The notes below the pieces were generated by a model. It ran no database searches. It saw nothing but the letters and a program-made list of their open reading frames with translations, and was not told where the DNA came from. From NCBI GenBank assembly GCA_037349105.1, contig JAYJMM010000041.1, forward strand, positions 8,244,501 through 8,308,500: a DNA stretch of 64,000 bases, read 5' to 3'. Both the position numbers and the translations under genes were made by a program. Within the stretch, counting starts at the first letter, position 1; each line of letters starts with the position of its first letter. The stretch is from Limnomonas spitsbergensis. Its lineage: Eukaryota; Chlorophyta; Chlorophyceae; Chlamydomonadales. Of this stretch, positions 35,601 to 48,200 are shown in pieces.

Positions 35601-38600
35601 GACCCCAGGTTCTGCTGGCTCACTGCAGCCTGGCCCCACCCTGATGCCGCTGGGGCAGCCGGACTGTGGGCAGACTGCCCGCTCCAACCGGTGGCAGATG
35701 CCATCTGCTGCTGCTGCTGCTGCAAAATCTGGGCCTGCAGCATGAGCATCTGAGGCAGCAAGGAGGGCATCATGCCTTGCATCCCTTGCGTGCCCATGCC
35801 TCCGTTCATCATGTTGAAGGGAAGGTTGAGAGGCAGGCCCCCAGGCCCATAGGCGCCAGGCATGCCCGGCCAGCCTTGCGGGGCACCCAGATGTTGCGGC
35901 TGTTGTTGCTGCCCGGACATGTGTTGCTGCTGCTGGCTCATCAGTTGCTGCTGTTGTTGTTGCTGCTGCAAGCCCTGCTGCTGTTGCTGCTGCCCAGACA
36001 TCTGCTGCTGATTCATCTGTGCTTGTTGCAAGGCATAGCCTGTTAACTGTTGCCCTGACATCTGTTGCATCTGGCCCAGTTGCGGCAGCTGTTGCCCCAG
36101 CATCTGCTGTATCTGACCCTGTTGTTGCAGCTGTTGCAGCTGCTGCCCCGGCATCTGTTGTAGCTGACCCTGTTGATGCAGGTGTTGCAGTTGTTGCCCC
36201 GACATCTGTTGCATCTGGCCCTGTTGCTGCAGCTGTTGCAGTTGTTGCCCTGGCACTCGTCGTAGCTGGCCTTGTTGCTGCAGCTGCTGTCCTGGTATCT
36301 GCTGTAGCTGACCCTGTTGCAGCTGTTGCCCCGACATCTGTTGCATCTGGCCCTGTTGCTGCAGCTGTTGCAGCCATTGCCCAGGCATCTGTTGCAGCTG
36401 ACCCTGCTGTTGCAGCTGCTGCCCTGACATCTGCTGTAGCTGGCCCTGCTGCTGCAGCTGTTGCAGTTGTTGTCCTGACATCTGCTGCAGCTGACCCTGT
36501 TGCTGCAGCTGCTGTAGTTGTTGTCCCGACAACTGCTGCTGCTGGCCAGGCGTTTGCTGACCGGCCATCTGTTGCTGCTGGTTTAGCATATGTTGCTGCT
36601 GCTGTTGCTGCTGCTGGCTCTGCATCTGCTGCATTTGGCCAGGCAGGCCCTGCATTTGCTGCTGCAACCCCTGAATCTGCTGCTGCTGTGCAAGCACCTG
36701 CCCCATCATCTGACCAGTCGTCTGATTCTGAGGCATGCTGCCTAAGTGGGCCAGCATCTGCTGCCCCATCGGCTGATTGGGATGAAGCCCGGCTCCTGCC
36801 TGCCCCCATAGGGCATGCTGGTCGATCTGCCGGGCACCTCCCATGCCCTGCAAGCAAGGAGGGCGTTCGTAAAATAAGGATCAGAGATGGATCAAATTAT
36901 AGATGCTGTCTCAGGGAGCAGGCCAGTGTGCTAGACCAGCAACTAGCCAGGTCATGCACCACATAAACAAAAAAGAGCTCCTAGGCTGTCACCTGCGTCT
37001 GTTGTTGCCAATTTGGCTGCATCCCAAACGCCTGTGGCTGCATCTGCTCAGCATGCGGATTGGCAGGCCCTGGAGCAAAGCCCGCGGGGTTCACAATGTC
37101 TTGCTGCTGCAGCCACGCTGCTTCGCCAACTGCTTGGGCAGGAGGTCCCAAGGCTGGGTAGTTTGCCTGTGCTTCCTGCTTCACTCCTTGAGCTGCCAGC
37201 ACTGGGCTGTTACCTTCACCCGGCATGTAGGCTGCAAATAGGACGTCAAGAAATCAGCGTTACATTTCACAACAGAGGGAAGAGCATGCTGGCTGGATTG
37301 AAAGTGTGAATTCAGAGATTCCAACGAAGATCAGCCTGCCAGTCAGGGTCATGAGAGGGCAGGGTTAGGCAAAGTCACCACTTCAAACTGCAGGACACTT
37401 GTTCCAGGCAAGGCAGCACTTACAGTCCTCCAGGTCCATAAGGCCCTCCTTAATCACCGCGACGACTACAGCGCGCACTGCCTGCTGTTGCGCCGGTGCC
37501 TCCGCCTCAGCTTGGCCCCACTCCTGCCCGGGTGCCACAGCCTCGCCCCAAGGCATTGTGCTGGCTGCATTGTCAACGCCCACAAAGGCATAATTGGCCA
37601 CAGCAGCAAGATCAGCTGAGCTCCCGTCCAAAGTGTTTCCCTGATGGGACGCAGAAATGCATGACCATAATCAAGAAGCTGATGTACAATGGTTTCGCCG
37701 TTCACAGCTTCCAGGAAACTGCACAACGGGCGGAGGCTCTATTCTCTGCATTCAGGCATGGACTGATCAATTGTGTACCTTGTTTCTGCTTTGTGTCAAC
37801 CTCCCATCACCCCGCAGACAGCAAAGGTCTGACTGGGGCTAAACTTTGACTGGCCAAGCAGCATGGCTGGCCGTGCCTTGAGCCCCCCTGCCTAAGGCCA
37901 GGAGGTAGCTTAACTCAGGTGTGGCAACAACAAGTGAACACTGGATGACTAAGCGTGAGACATCCCTGTCCACGGCCCCACCTGCTGCCCAGCTCCACTC
38001 CCAGGCTGCTGCTGGAACATCTTAAGATAGCCACTGCTGCCTTCTGATTTAAGGCCGCCTGCCTCCACTGGATCATCCCACAGGGAGAAGAAGTCCGCCT
38101 GGGACAGACATGAAGGGAGGGTGACCTAGAATACACGAAAAAAGCAAACCAAATGCACAAATAAAAAAATTGAGGGACACATGTTCGAGAATATGCTGAT
38201 GCCCCTGGGTCGACGATCCCGACATGACAGGGCCCGACAGCCAAACATGACAGGGCCCAAACGTACCTCAGGCGCAGCGCTCGCGTCCCCCGTCCATGAG
38301 CGGTACACGCTGTTGAGGTCACCTGTGCTGGCCAGGGCGGGCGCCCGGCTGGCTTGCAGCAGCACCCCTGATGACGCAACATTCTGATGGACATTCGCGC
38401 TCATCTGGTTTGGGCCAGAGCTGCATGCTCCGGCCTGATTACCGAAAGCGTCTAGTCCCCCATCTGCAGCCAAATACAAACGCATATTACAACATCAGGC
38501 GCATCGCCACATGTCCTCCAAAGCAGAGGAGTGTGCTGTCCCACAGCCGTTTCTTTTCAGGCTGTATCCCCACCATTTAACATGCAGGACAGAGCAAGCC

Positions 38601-39110
38601 CACCAAGGACTGCCATAAGATGCCTATTACTGGTAGCTGAAAAGATTAGATCTGACCTGCAGATCCAAACATGCCCGCCATGGCGTAGGTGTTGTACTGC
38701 TGATTGAGTTGTCCGCCAGCTTTTTCTCCCATATTAGACATACCCTGGTAGGCCTGCTGGTGGTTGCTGGGAGGCATGGAGCTGCCGGGGCTGGAGGGAC
38801 CCCCTGCTGCCAGAGATGGGTCACATGAGGAGAGGCCTTGAAATGTGTGAGCAGGTGGGCCTCGCAGGTGGAGTGGAGGAGGTCCCCTATCCATGGGAAA
38901 GTCCAGCAAGCTGTCATCACAGTGATCACCACGTGTCCCAGATGAGGTGTTATTCATGTCAGGATTCGACTGAAGGCTGAAGGATGCTAGGGAGGCCTCT
39001 GATCCAAAAAGATGAGGTCGACACGCTCTTTTGGTGCGTAGGGCGATTCTGGCAGAACTCGTCAGCAAGAAGGAAGAGTGGCCCCTGCGTGATTTCCTCG
39101 GGTTGAGCAT
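32623..39110 (-). CDS. CCT-motif regulator with very long glutamine-rich region
   Basis: Ten exons close in phase: 38657-39110, 38267-38463, 37982-38098, 37424-37640, 36993-37231, 35459-36847, 34792-35325, 34230-34589, 33498-33674 and 32623-33279, giving 1446 residues. A CCT domain lies near residues 1145-1187: ALTRYRLKRKTRHFEKTVRY, ATRQ, then MRACKRPRDKGRFVK across the exon 8/9 junction. This domain of CONSTANS, TOC1 and PRR proteins binds DNA with NF-Y partners and is a nuclear signal. Residues about 410-1050 are extremely Gln-rich, including a tandem (Q)QLQQMSGQ repeat; acidic runs (EEEEED, DDVDDVDDE) follow the CCT. No B-box or response-regulator domain is visible. Start choice is uncertain: residues before MNNTSSG may be untranslated. 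Role in light, clock or metabolic gene control is inferred from the family. Confidence 0.88.
36040..36560 (-). repeat. Coding glutamine repeat array in the CCT gene
   Basis: About ten imperfect units of roughly 14-19 codons read QLQQLQQQGQLQQM(S/P)GQ on the minus strand inside one exon. Units vary in length and third positions, so it is an expanded but diverged coding minisatellite. The antisense frames are open and Ala/Val-rich only because they shadow CAG/CTG codons. Confidence 0.8.
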
Positions 39111-40781
39111 ATGGTCGCGTGTTTATAAACGTGCGTCACAGCACGCGTACGCAGGTTGGCAACAGTCTCACCCAGGAGGGTTTTCGGACTTGCTGTTGTC
39201 GAATATCAAGGGCTCCAATCGTAGCCAGCCCTAACAATCCCCGAACAGCCCCGAAAAATCTCCTCCAAGGGGGACGACAGAAACAATAGTTGGCGAAGCT
39301 TACACCAGCTAAAAGCTGAGACGGGCCAGCGGGTTATAAGTCTCCAATTGACCGGGTGATATTCTAATAAGTCGGAGAATCAGAGCGGAAATCGGAGTTC
39401 TTTTTTGTGGATGGTCACTGCCAAGATATACTAGCTGTTTCGGTCAAGGTGCAAGATGATAAATTGTCACGTATTCATGTACAAAATGTGTAGGAGCCCG
39501 CATAATGTAGAGGGGCAATGGTGAATCCGTGGGGTGGATCTCAGTATATCGCAGGAAATATTCACGGCTTCTGGGGCTCAGGGTTCAGGGTCGTACATAT
39601 GACGCATGGCGTAGTTATTCCGATGAATCGAGACGACAGTTGAGAATGTAAGGCACCCTGGCCACGAGCATCCTGATCAGCGCAGGGACCAAGTAGATTG
39701 CGGTGCTTGAAAACAAAGAGTTGTGGATGGTCAGGAGAAACACCGCCCGATACCAGTGGGTCGATACGGTACCAGGGATTCGATTCGGTCTACTTTCGAT
39801 TCGCGTGTCGAGCGAGGTTCAGCCGTACCCCATACCCGAAATCTTGTGTACACATGCATGGTACAGTGAGTGTCCACAGCGTGTACATTTGTGTCCAGTG
39901 ACTCCTACCTATCCATCTTCCTGCCAGTGCATCAGTAATGGGCCAATCTGACGGCCTAATCGAGATCAGGCCCGACGTAAGGGAGCAGCAGGTAACGGAG
40001 CAGCCTGCCCTATGTAGTTCCAATCGGAGTAACCTCAGCCACGCTCAGGCGTTTTCTTTCTTCCTTTCTAACCTGCCGAATGAAACAATCGAATGCATCC
40101 CTATGCCTGTTGTCCTTAATCCTAACATAGGTTACTGTCGAGGTGTAAGGACAGTGAAATCTGTGACGTACTGATACTGGCTGTGAGCAACAGTGAACAC
40201 GTAGGCCTGGAAAATTTAAACAAGATCGCTTGTCCCCCATGCTTGGATCGGCCATACCGGTAAAGGAAAGCGAGTGCTTACATTTGTGGGTCTACTACCG
40301 GCATAGGGTGGAAATATGTTGGATCTCCGAACAAGCATTCTCCAGGGAAATCTAACCGCAATGCTGAACCTGCTGGTGGAGTTCTCCCATTACCACTTAC
40401 CAGTGCCAAGGAGCCAGGGCATGCGAAGACCACTACCAGTCCTTGGTCAGTAATGGTCACTGATTACCATGTTAAAAGCTCTCGGGTTCAAGCGGCCTGG
40501 CACTAGGTCCCAGTATCCACCCATCCACCGTTCCTCCTAACCTGCCGTCCTGCAGGGGCCTGAATGATCCAATCTAGGAAATGGTATGGGCTGATGAGGC
40601 AGGTAACGAGGGGAGGTAACGAGGGGAGGTGGATAGGTGTGCGCCCCCACCATCAAATCATAATATAAATATGCTGAAGTCTTTGATTCAGGACATGCCA
40701 CATCCTTGCATGACACTCACCAAAAGGTAGAGTAGAGCATGAATCATCACGGCAAACACATCGTGCTGATCCATTCCAAAT
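39111..40781. other. Spacer, promoter side of the CCT gene
   Basis: This contains the presumed promoter of the CCT gene and the 3' flank of the FAD-synthase-like gene. A tandem GGTAACGAGGGGA repeat lies at 40603-40630. Open frames are short and unsupported. Confidence 0.4.
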
Positions 40782-43700
40782 CTAGATCACAGAGTGCTTT
40801 CTGAGTAAGGTCCGTACGTCCTCCTCCTCCCTGATGATGCAGTCTGCCGGCAGCAGCTGACGCAGCAGTTCTGCCGCCAGCTCTATGCACTCAGCCTGCT
40901 TGCCATCCATGGTGAGAAGGATCTGCGCGCCGTCCTCTTGCCGGCTAACAGGGTAGGAACCAATGTTGACGTCCTGGCCGTGCACGCTCGACACCTGCTC
41001 CAGCGCAGCCGCGATCTGGGTCTCATCTCCAATGGCCAGGCGGAAAGTTTGGTTGCAGAAAGGCTTCACGCGGTAGTGGCCAGTCAGGTAGCCTTTGACA
41101 GCCTGCCATTTCTGTCGAAAGAGGTGCGGTACACCTGAGTAGCAAGAGGGGCAAACAGGTGGAGGAGAGGTATGGAACATAAGCAGAGGTCAATGACATG
41201 ACACCTCTGGGCCCTGCTCAAAAAGGCTTGGCCGCGTGGGCGCCCAACTGTCCCGTTGGAAGAAAAGAAACTGAAGGTGAGAGGGAAATAATGAGAAGAA
41301 CACAAAGGAGAAATAAATACCCCCCCCAAAAGGAAGAGGCAGCCCGAAGCAGAGGTGCCGCTCTGTGTGCATGCCCAGCAGCCACATGCCGAGATGCCTT
41401 GAAATCTTTATCTTCCTTTGTTTGCCAGCACCTGCTCATGCTTTAATTGATTTTGTTCTGCTGGACTGTAAATAGTTCATCATTGTTGGTTCATAAGCCT
41501 TTGCTCTCACTCTTCTTACCGGGAAAGATATACGTATTGCGGCAGCGCACGACAGGGAACTTGCTCAGCTCCCCATTGTCCAAGGTGTAGTCCAGCAAGT
41601 CTGCCTCGCCCTCAGGTAAATCTGCCATCTTGAGATGGGCTGGACCCAGGTCATCGCCAAAGTAGCTCCTCAACCTGCTCTCCAAGCCTGGATGTCTGCG
41701 AGGGATCAGGGTGCAATGCGAAGAAGACAAGGCCCTATCTTACAATCCATTCGGCGCCAAAAAGGCACATGAGACATGGGACAGATGGAGATATTCTGAG
41801 GGACTAAGCACACACACAAATTGGCAGCTTCCCATGTAACGGTTGCACGGCAGGAAGTCCACAACATGCCAAGCCTGGCCGGGAGGAAGACATGCACCCA
41901 TTTCTAAGCATAAAAACACAGATAGCATACAGGCATTAGGTAGGCAGGACTGCCCCATTGCACACTGGTTGCCGCCACATGCACCTGACAAGGTTCCTGT
42001 TGAAGGCGCGTGCCACCCCTGCCATGGTCACATCATCCAGAGTTGGCCCCATGCCGCCCATTGTGAAGACCGCGTCCGAGGCAGCCGACACGAGCCGCAG
42101 CTCCGAGGAGATGACGTCAGCGCAATCCGGTACAAAGACAACCCGCGACACCTGCCATCCGATAGAGTGCAGCTCAGAGCAAAGAAACGACGTGTTACAA
42201 TCCTCCACCTGCAGGGGAGGGGGACAAGAGGTGAGGCTGCATGAGTAATAGACAGATCAGACCTAAGAGGAGAGCTGATGAGGCATACCACTGGCAAGCT
42301 GGCTCACACCCTCAGCATTGGCCAAAACGTCTGGCTTGGGAAGGTGTCCTCAGCAGGGTGGAGCTACAATTCGTGTTGGGGTGGTGGTGTGAGCAGGGTA
42401 GACATTGCTGCATCATGTAACAGGCTTGCATGTTTGCACTCCATCAGGTACTTCCATCCTTTGGCAAGTGCAACGCTTTCCCTTTAAGGGCTGGAACCTG
42501 CACCTCCTGGACAAGGGGGAATCTATGATTACAAACATATGCAAGGTCTACCCCTTGATGGCCGCTCACCTTTCCGGACAGGAGCTCGTCACCAATCGCG
42601 AGGATGGCAGCAGTGTGCGCAAAGTTCCCGGGGGCTCCAGTGGGAGAGGCCACAGGAGTCTCTGTGCCAAGTGCCGTGGAACTGGCGTTCCGTCCAGCCC
42701 GCTCCAGCCGCCCGTCCGGCAGCTGGTGCGCAGGGGCGTAGCTTCCATCCTCCATCTGGAGGGCCCTACAGATACGACCTTAATCTTGGAATCAGAGCAC
42801 ACAACCACGGCACCACGGCACCGGTATATGGACCTACCGTGCATCGGTGCATGGATAAACAAGCAGCTGAGCTCGCCCGATCAAGATCTCTGCTAGGTTA
42901 AAAGCCATGGACTCTCTTATACAACATTAAAATTTAAAACAGTGATTTCCAAAGGTTTTGCCCACACTGCAATATTGCATTGCATTTCTATGTTGAACTC
43001 GCCCGGGTCCACCCTCTCCTGTGTTGACCTGACCGACCTGTTTGGGAGCGTATTGAACCTGCAGCCCAGCGAGGTGTACCCCCGGTCATACAGTTGGCAG
43101 TAGGGCAGGTTGCAGCTCCGCAGGAACGTCCACACGTCATTGTACGTCCAGTCAAGGATGGGGTTGATGCGCATGAAGGGCGGCCACCCATCGCTGCTGG
43201 GGCAGAAGAACTCCTGGTCCCGTGCGTTGGGGTCACCCCTAAGCAGTGAACAGGGCTGATTTCAATACACGCCAGACCACCTTCAACTGGCTGCCGGGCG
43301 ACATCCAGTGATCAGATGGAGAGTTAACCTTGACAGGCCTACAGCCAGTGGCATGAGCAGCAGGGCTTGATGCACCAGGCCCCCATGGCCGAATGCCAGG
43401 ATGTGTCCATGTGACCGTATGTAGGTAAAGCGCGCTAACCTAAGCACTGATAGGGAGGGAACAGCTCAAGAGGAGCATGGGTGTACTAGGCAGGGAGTTG
43501 CACAGCTCCAGGACACACTGGGTGATGCACGTGGACAAGGATGGGCGACTGGCAGGGCGATAGGGCCTCAACAGTGAGGAAGGGTCCTGCACCTTATTCC
43601 CGCACCTCCGAGTCCCCAAAACGATAGCGGTGACGCCCGTGGTTGTGATCAAGTTCTCCAGCCCGTGTTTGAAGTCTGGGTCGGTCACGTAGTCGACACC

Positions 43701-44545
43701 CAGCAAGTAGCTACAGGCAACAGGGGGTACAAGCAGCCAGTTAGGGAGAGACAGGGATGGGGGTGCCCGAAGCACCATCGCGCATCACAACGATACATTG
43801 GTGGTTGAAGCCCATGGCAAGATGTATCACATTCACCATTGGTCCATTTCTCTGACAAAGCTGTCCACCTCCTCAAAGTCCTCGTCTTTGACAAAGTAAA
43901 AGCTGCGGACGCCTTTCAATGTTCCTGTACAAGCCATGAAGGAAATGTAAGGATGATGGCATGCCGCGTAAGGCGAACAGTTTATTTCAGGGTGCTATAT
44001 TTAGCTACATCACGGCCTACGGCCAGGATGGCCTAGGTTAGCAAGCGATGCTTCTGGATACACGGAACAAGGATTGATCCCAATCAGCCCAGCAGTGGTC
44101 CCCTGGCGGCCTGACAACGGTGGTCCAGTGCGCCCTACTTGCATACCGGTACTGACTGGGTCAATATCATCACGAACTACATGCAAGGAACTTGGTGCCT
44201 GCATGCACTCATATTCATAGCTCATGCCGGATGATATTCCCAGGCGCCCTTATGAAATGCCGTGTTCTGATCCCACCTGATGCACCGTCTGGGGTACTGC
44301 ATGGCTGCATGGCAGCACGGAACAGATGCAGGAGTACAGTGGAGTCTTTCCCTCCATTGAAGCTGAACGCTATTTGTCGAGACCTGCAGGTATTATCATG
44401 TTTAGCTCACGCTTGTGTAGTACGGACTGACAGAATCTTACGAGTACAAAGCGAGTGCCCGGCGCAGCAACGACAGCGCTTTTTTAACCTTGGCCACGAC
44501 CCCTGGATCGTCCATAAGCTCTATGGCGCTCAAGACGTCGGCCAT
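40782..44545 (-). CDS. FAD-synthase-like protein: PAPS-reductase-type domain plus MoCF_biosynth domain
   Basis: Nine exons close in phase: 44442-44545, 44277-44383, 43837-43924, 43606-43710, 43038-43238, 42570-42765, 41985-42208, 41520-41695 and 40782-41134, giving 517 residues. Residues 37-215 form the FMN adenylyltransferase (PAPS-reductase-like) domain: the PP-loop FSFNGGKDSTVLLHL, VLGTRRGDPNARD, GWPPFMRINPILDWTYNDVW and LYDRGYTSLG. After a linker, residues about 250-350 form a molybdopterin-binding-like domain (AILAIGDELLSGK, VFTMGGMGPTLDD). FAD synthase transfers AMP from ATP to FMN. Human FLAD1 has these domains in the opposite order; the order here is that of the plant protein annotated as PAPS reductase family. 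The cellular compartment is not evident; no clear presequence is seen. A SINE lies in the last intron and a family A repeat in the fourth. Confidence 0.93.
41197..41330 (+). repeat. tRNA-like SINE copy in FAD-synthase intron
   Basis: ACACCTCTGGGCCC, GGCCGCGTGGGCGCCCAACT and then a G/A-rich tail match the 8239 and 8679 copies. It is antisense to the gene. Confidence 0.7.
43262..43420 (-). repeat. Dispersed repeat family A, copy in FAD-synthase intron
   Basis: In reverse complement it contains CATGCCACTGGCTGTAGGCC, TGTCAAGGTTAACTC and GGTGGTCTGGCGTGTATTGA, the last being the usual family 3' end. Confidence 0.6.
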
Positions 44546-45207
44546 TCTAACGCGGAAGTCAGAACTCAGACTTCTATTTCTGGTCGTAAACCTCTACCGG
44601 GAGCCAACTTCCGTCTATTTTCCAACGAATCTGAAGGCAGGCCTTTCGGCAGGCCAAGAGAAAAGCTGCTTAGTGCCAAGCCGGCTCTGTCCTGCAAAAA
44701 TGCAAAATGCTTTGCCCCAATGTCGCTAGACATGAAGCGTTGTGAATCAGGAACATGGGCATCGATTTCAAAGAGCTGGACCAGCACCCTACTGAATGGG
44801 AAGCAGAACAGGCCGAGGTCGGTGTAGCCATGGGCCATGGCCATGTGCCCGAGTTTAATTCGGTGCTTCAGCTATAACTGAGCTACATCATGGTCAATTT
44901 TGTGTCCCCATAGACTGAGAGGCGCCGCATAGCTACAGCCAAAGCACACACAGTAAAATACACACTGCCACGTGCCCAGCAGGTCCTCCAATGACACAGA
45001 CTCACCATGTGTGCAGCTTCACTGCATTGTACAGCTAGGGGGCACCAAAGGACACATGGTGCCAATGTCCACAGATAAAACTCATTGAAACCGCTCTGTG
45101 ATCTGAGGAGTCCTGCTATTGTGACCAGCCGTGACTTCTGCTGCTGGCCTCTCCACCTCTGCTCCATGCTCCAGCCTAGGTCACCCATCACTCTACCTGT
45201 ATACAAG
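44546..45207. promoter_or_regulatory. Divergent region between FAD-synthase-like and dioxygenase-like genes
   Basis: The two flanking genes are read away from each other, so this region holds both promoters. No named motif is clear. Confidence 0.4.
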
Positions 45208-48200
45208 ATGTTCGTCCCAGCCCACTCAGTAGTTGAGATCACCGCTACGCCTCTTCCCCTTCATACCCTGTTCCCTGACCATGCTCATGCGTAGGTCACC
45301 CTCAATATCACCCTAGACGCGGCATTCGTTCCGACCCAGTCCCACAGCTCGAGGTTGGACTCAGCACATGTTGTGGTTCTGGACAGCTTCATTAATGCGG
45401 ATCACGGGCAGGAGCTGCTGGACTGGCTGACAGAGCCAGGATGGAGTGCGGAGCATCCTCCCCTAGAGAAGTGGGAGCGTGCCACATGTGATGGAGCGGA
45501 CCTTCCCCCAACATGGGGCCTAAAAGTAGGCAGGAGAGGCAGGGATTCATCCTTGTCAAGTTAGGGGGACTCAGCTGCAAATGAGCTGTATCGTGGCATG
45601 TAAACGGAATTGAATTAAACAGGATTGGGAAATGGGACGGTGGAGTCATCAATTCTCCGTGCACCTCGGAGTGGATTCATGGATATTATTTCACTGCCCA
45701 TGATACCATGTTTGGTAGGCCTCTGGCCAGCTGCAACTGCACCTATAGGAACCCAGCCTAGATATGAAGGGACCAGTACTTGCTGCACCAGCCCCCCCCC
45801 CCCTGATCTCTTACACAACATGATACGAGTATCTTTCTGAGGCGGTGCTGTACTACTTAAGTGTTTGCTACTGTTGTCATGTGTGAAGTATCGTGCGCTT
45901 CTACGTGTTGCAGGACAGCGCCTTGCGGGCCTTTTCTTCGAGCCCAGTGGCGGCCAGGTTGGAGCTCCAGTCCCGGCTGTGCAAGCTGTACCCGGATGCT
46001 ATCATTGCACACATGCCCTCGGACGCGATGCAGCCTTGGAGGGCAGGTCCGCAACATTCACCAGATGTTGCAGCAGTCCCGGAAGCCAGGTTAGCAGAAG
46101 GTGCGACCACGCATGAATGCTATCATGCCACCATTAGATATGATTATATGAAGATCCTTCCACAACCGAGATGCAGATCAAGCCAGTCCGGGCTGATGCG
46201 ATGTGGTATGGGGTCCTTGACACGTTCTGCTTTCTTACGACATTTAAGATTGAAGGTTGAAGATTTTGTACTGAACCAGTAATCAATAGAATGTCCTGAT
46301 CTTTGGCGGTTTCCTGATCATCGGCAGTTTATTTTGTGGAGTTCAAGCCTTAGTGTCCACCTCTGCACCAATGGATATGCTGCGCAGGGATAGAGGCGGA
46401 GGCGAGGCAATCATCAAATGGATCTAAGTATGTCCCCGCCGACCTGGTTTCATCACCCTGCAGGCTGGGGGCCAGCGGTGATGCGCAGGCATCCCACCCC
46501 AGCAGTGTTGTGGCAGGCGAACCAGAGGCAGTTATACCACATACCTCAGGGGCCAGTGCAGGGTACCAGCCTTGTGATGCAGAGGCTGCATGTGAGGGCA
46601 GGCAGGGAGCAGCTAGTGGGAGTGTGGACGCCAACCCCTTTGTGGCCAATGCTGCAGTACATGGGGATTGCTTCCAGTGGCACGTGGATGCGGATCCCTC
46701 CACCTTGACAGAGTCAGCATGGACGGAGGAGTATGGCCGCTACTTCAACAGGGTGAGCAGGGGAAAGCTCACCCAGAATCATGATGAGGGCCAAGGGGAA
46801 TGAGGAGCGCTGCTGCTACTTCAGCAGGGTAAGGGAGACTGCTAACATGGGGTCCAGTGAAGAACAGGGTGGGGTGCCTTAGCCAAGCACAGGGTGGGGT
46901 GCCTTAGCCAAGCACAGGGTGGGGTGCCTTAGCCAAGCACAGGGTGGGGTGCCTTAGCCAAGCACAGGGTGGGGTGCCTTAGCCAAGCACAGGTGCAGGG
47001 GGGGAGATGCCTAGACCCAAACAGGGTGGGGTGCCTTAGCCAAGCACAGGTGCAGGGGGGGAGATGCCTAGACCCAAACAGGGTGGGGTGCCTTAGCCAA
47101 GCACAGGTGCAGGGGGGGAGATGCCTAGACCCAAACAGGGTGGGGTGCCTTAGCCAAGCACAGGTGCAGGGGGGGAGATGCCTAGACCCAAACAGGGTGG
47201 GGTGCCTTAGCCAAGCACAGGTGCAGGGGGGGAGATGCCTAGACCCAAACAGGGTGGGGTGCCTTAGCCAAGCACAGGTGCAGGGGGGGAGATGCCTAGA
47301 CCCAAACAGGGTGGGGTGCCTTAGCCAAGCACAGGTGCAGGGGGGGAGATGCCTAGACCCAAACAGGGTGGGGTGCCTTAGCCAAGCACAGGTGCAGGGG
47401 GGGAGATGCCTAGACCCAAACAGGGTGGGGTGCCTTAGCCAAGCACAGGTGCAGGGGGGGAGATGCCTAGACCCAAACAATTGCACAGTGGATTCCCGGT
47501 TGCAGATGGCACAGATTAATTAATTAAGCCAGTTGGACTGAATAGCAGCGGATGAGCAGAACATAAGGTTTGAGTGGCCTTTTGTCCAGCAGGACTGTTA
47601 GCGACGGGCATGCCTGCTGTCTGTATGTGAGTCGGAATTGCCATTGTGGCCCAGCCACCTGCTGAGAAGCCGTATGCATCCGCTGCGTTCCTTGCCCTCC
47701 AGGAGGCAGGCAAGCCCTTGTTCTTCAGCCTGCTGCTGTACCTGGACGCCTCTTGGCCTAGAACCCACGATGCTGAGACACTCTTCCTGGACACAGCCAC
47801 GGACACAGGTGTCTTGGTGCGTCCTAAAACCAGGCGTGTGGTGCTGATGGATCAAGACGTGCTGCATCGCCTGTCAGTGCCCTCAGCAGCAGCGGCCCGG
47901 CCACGATACAGTGAGTTTTTGTCAACATGTCTTTGCAACCGCCCCCCCCAAAATCAAAATGCCTGGCACTGCAGGCTACAGGTGTGGGTGCTGTCTGGGG
48001 ATTGGATATAATGCGGAAGTGTTGGTGACATGAATACCGCCTGCCTCCCCCTTCAATCACCGATCGTTACACTTAAGCGAAGAGTGTGTCATTATCCTTC
48101 CTTTCACGTGGTTTCCTTGATGTGGGGCTAGTTTACCGGGACGTAGACCTAGATCAGACATTCCCAGTATGAACCGTCAGGGGCAAAGACTCATGGCATG

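Noticed and set aside
35553..36966. Long Ala/Val-rich and Ala/Thr-rich open frames on both strands (434 and 315 codons)
   Set aside because: They are frame shadows of CAG/CTG codons in the Gln-rich exon; the QLQQ frame has the splice sites and joins in phase to neighbouring exons.
46860..47480. CRISPR-like regular repeat
   Set aside because: The repeats are contiguous with no variable spacers, and the genome is eukaryotic.
46929..47523. 184-185 codon open frames on both strands
   Set aside because: They result from a 57-base repeat whose length is divisible by three; no splice or family support.
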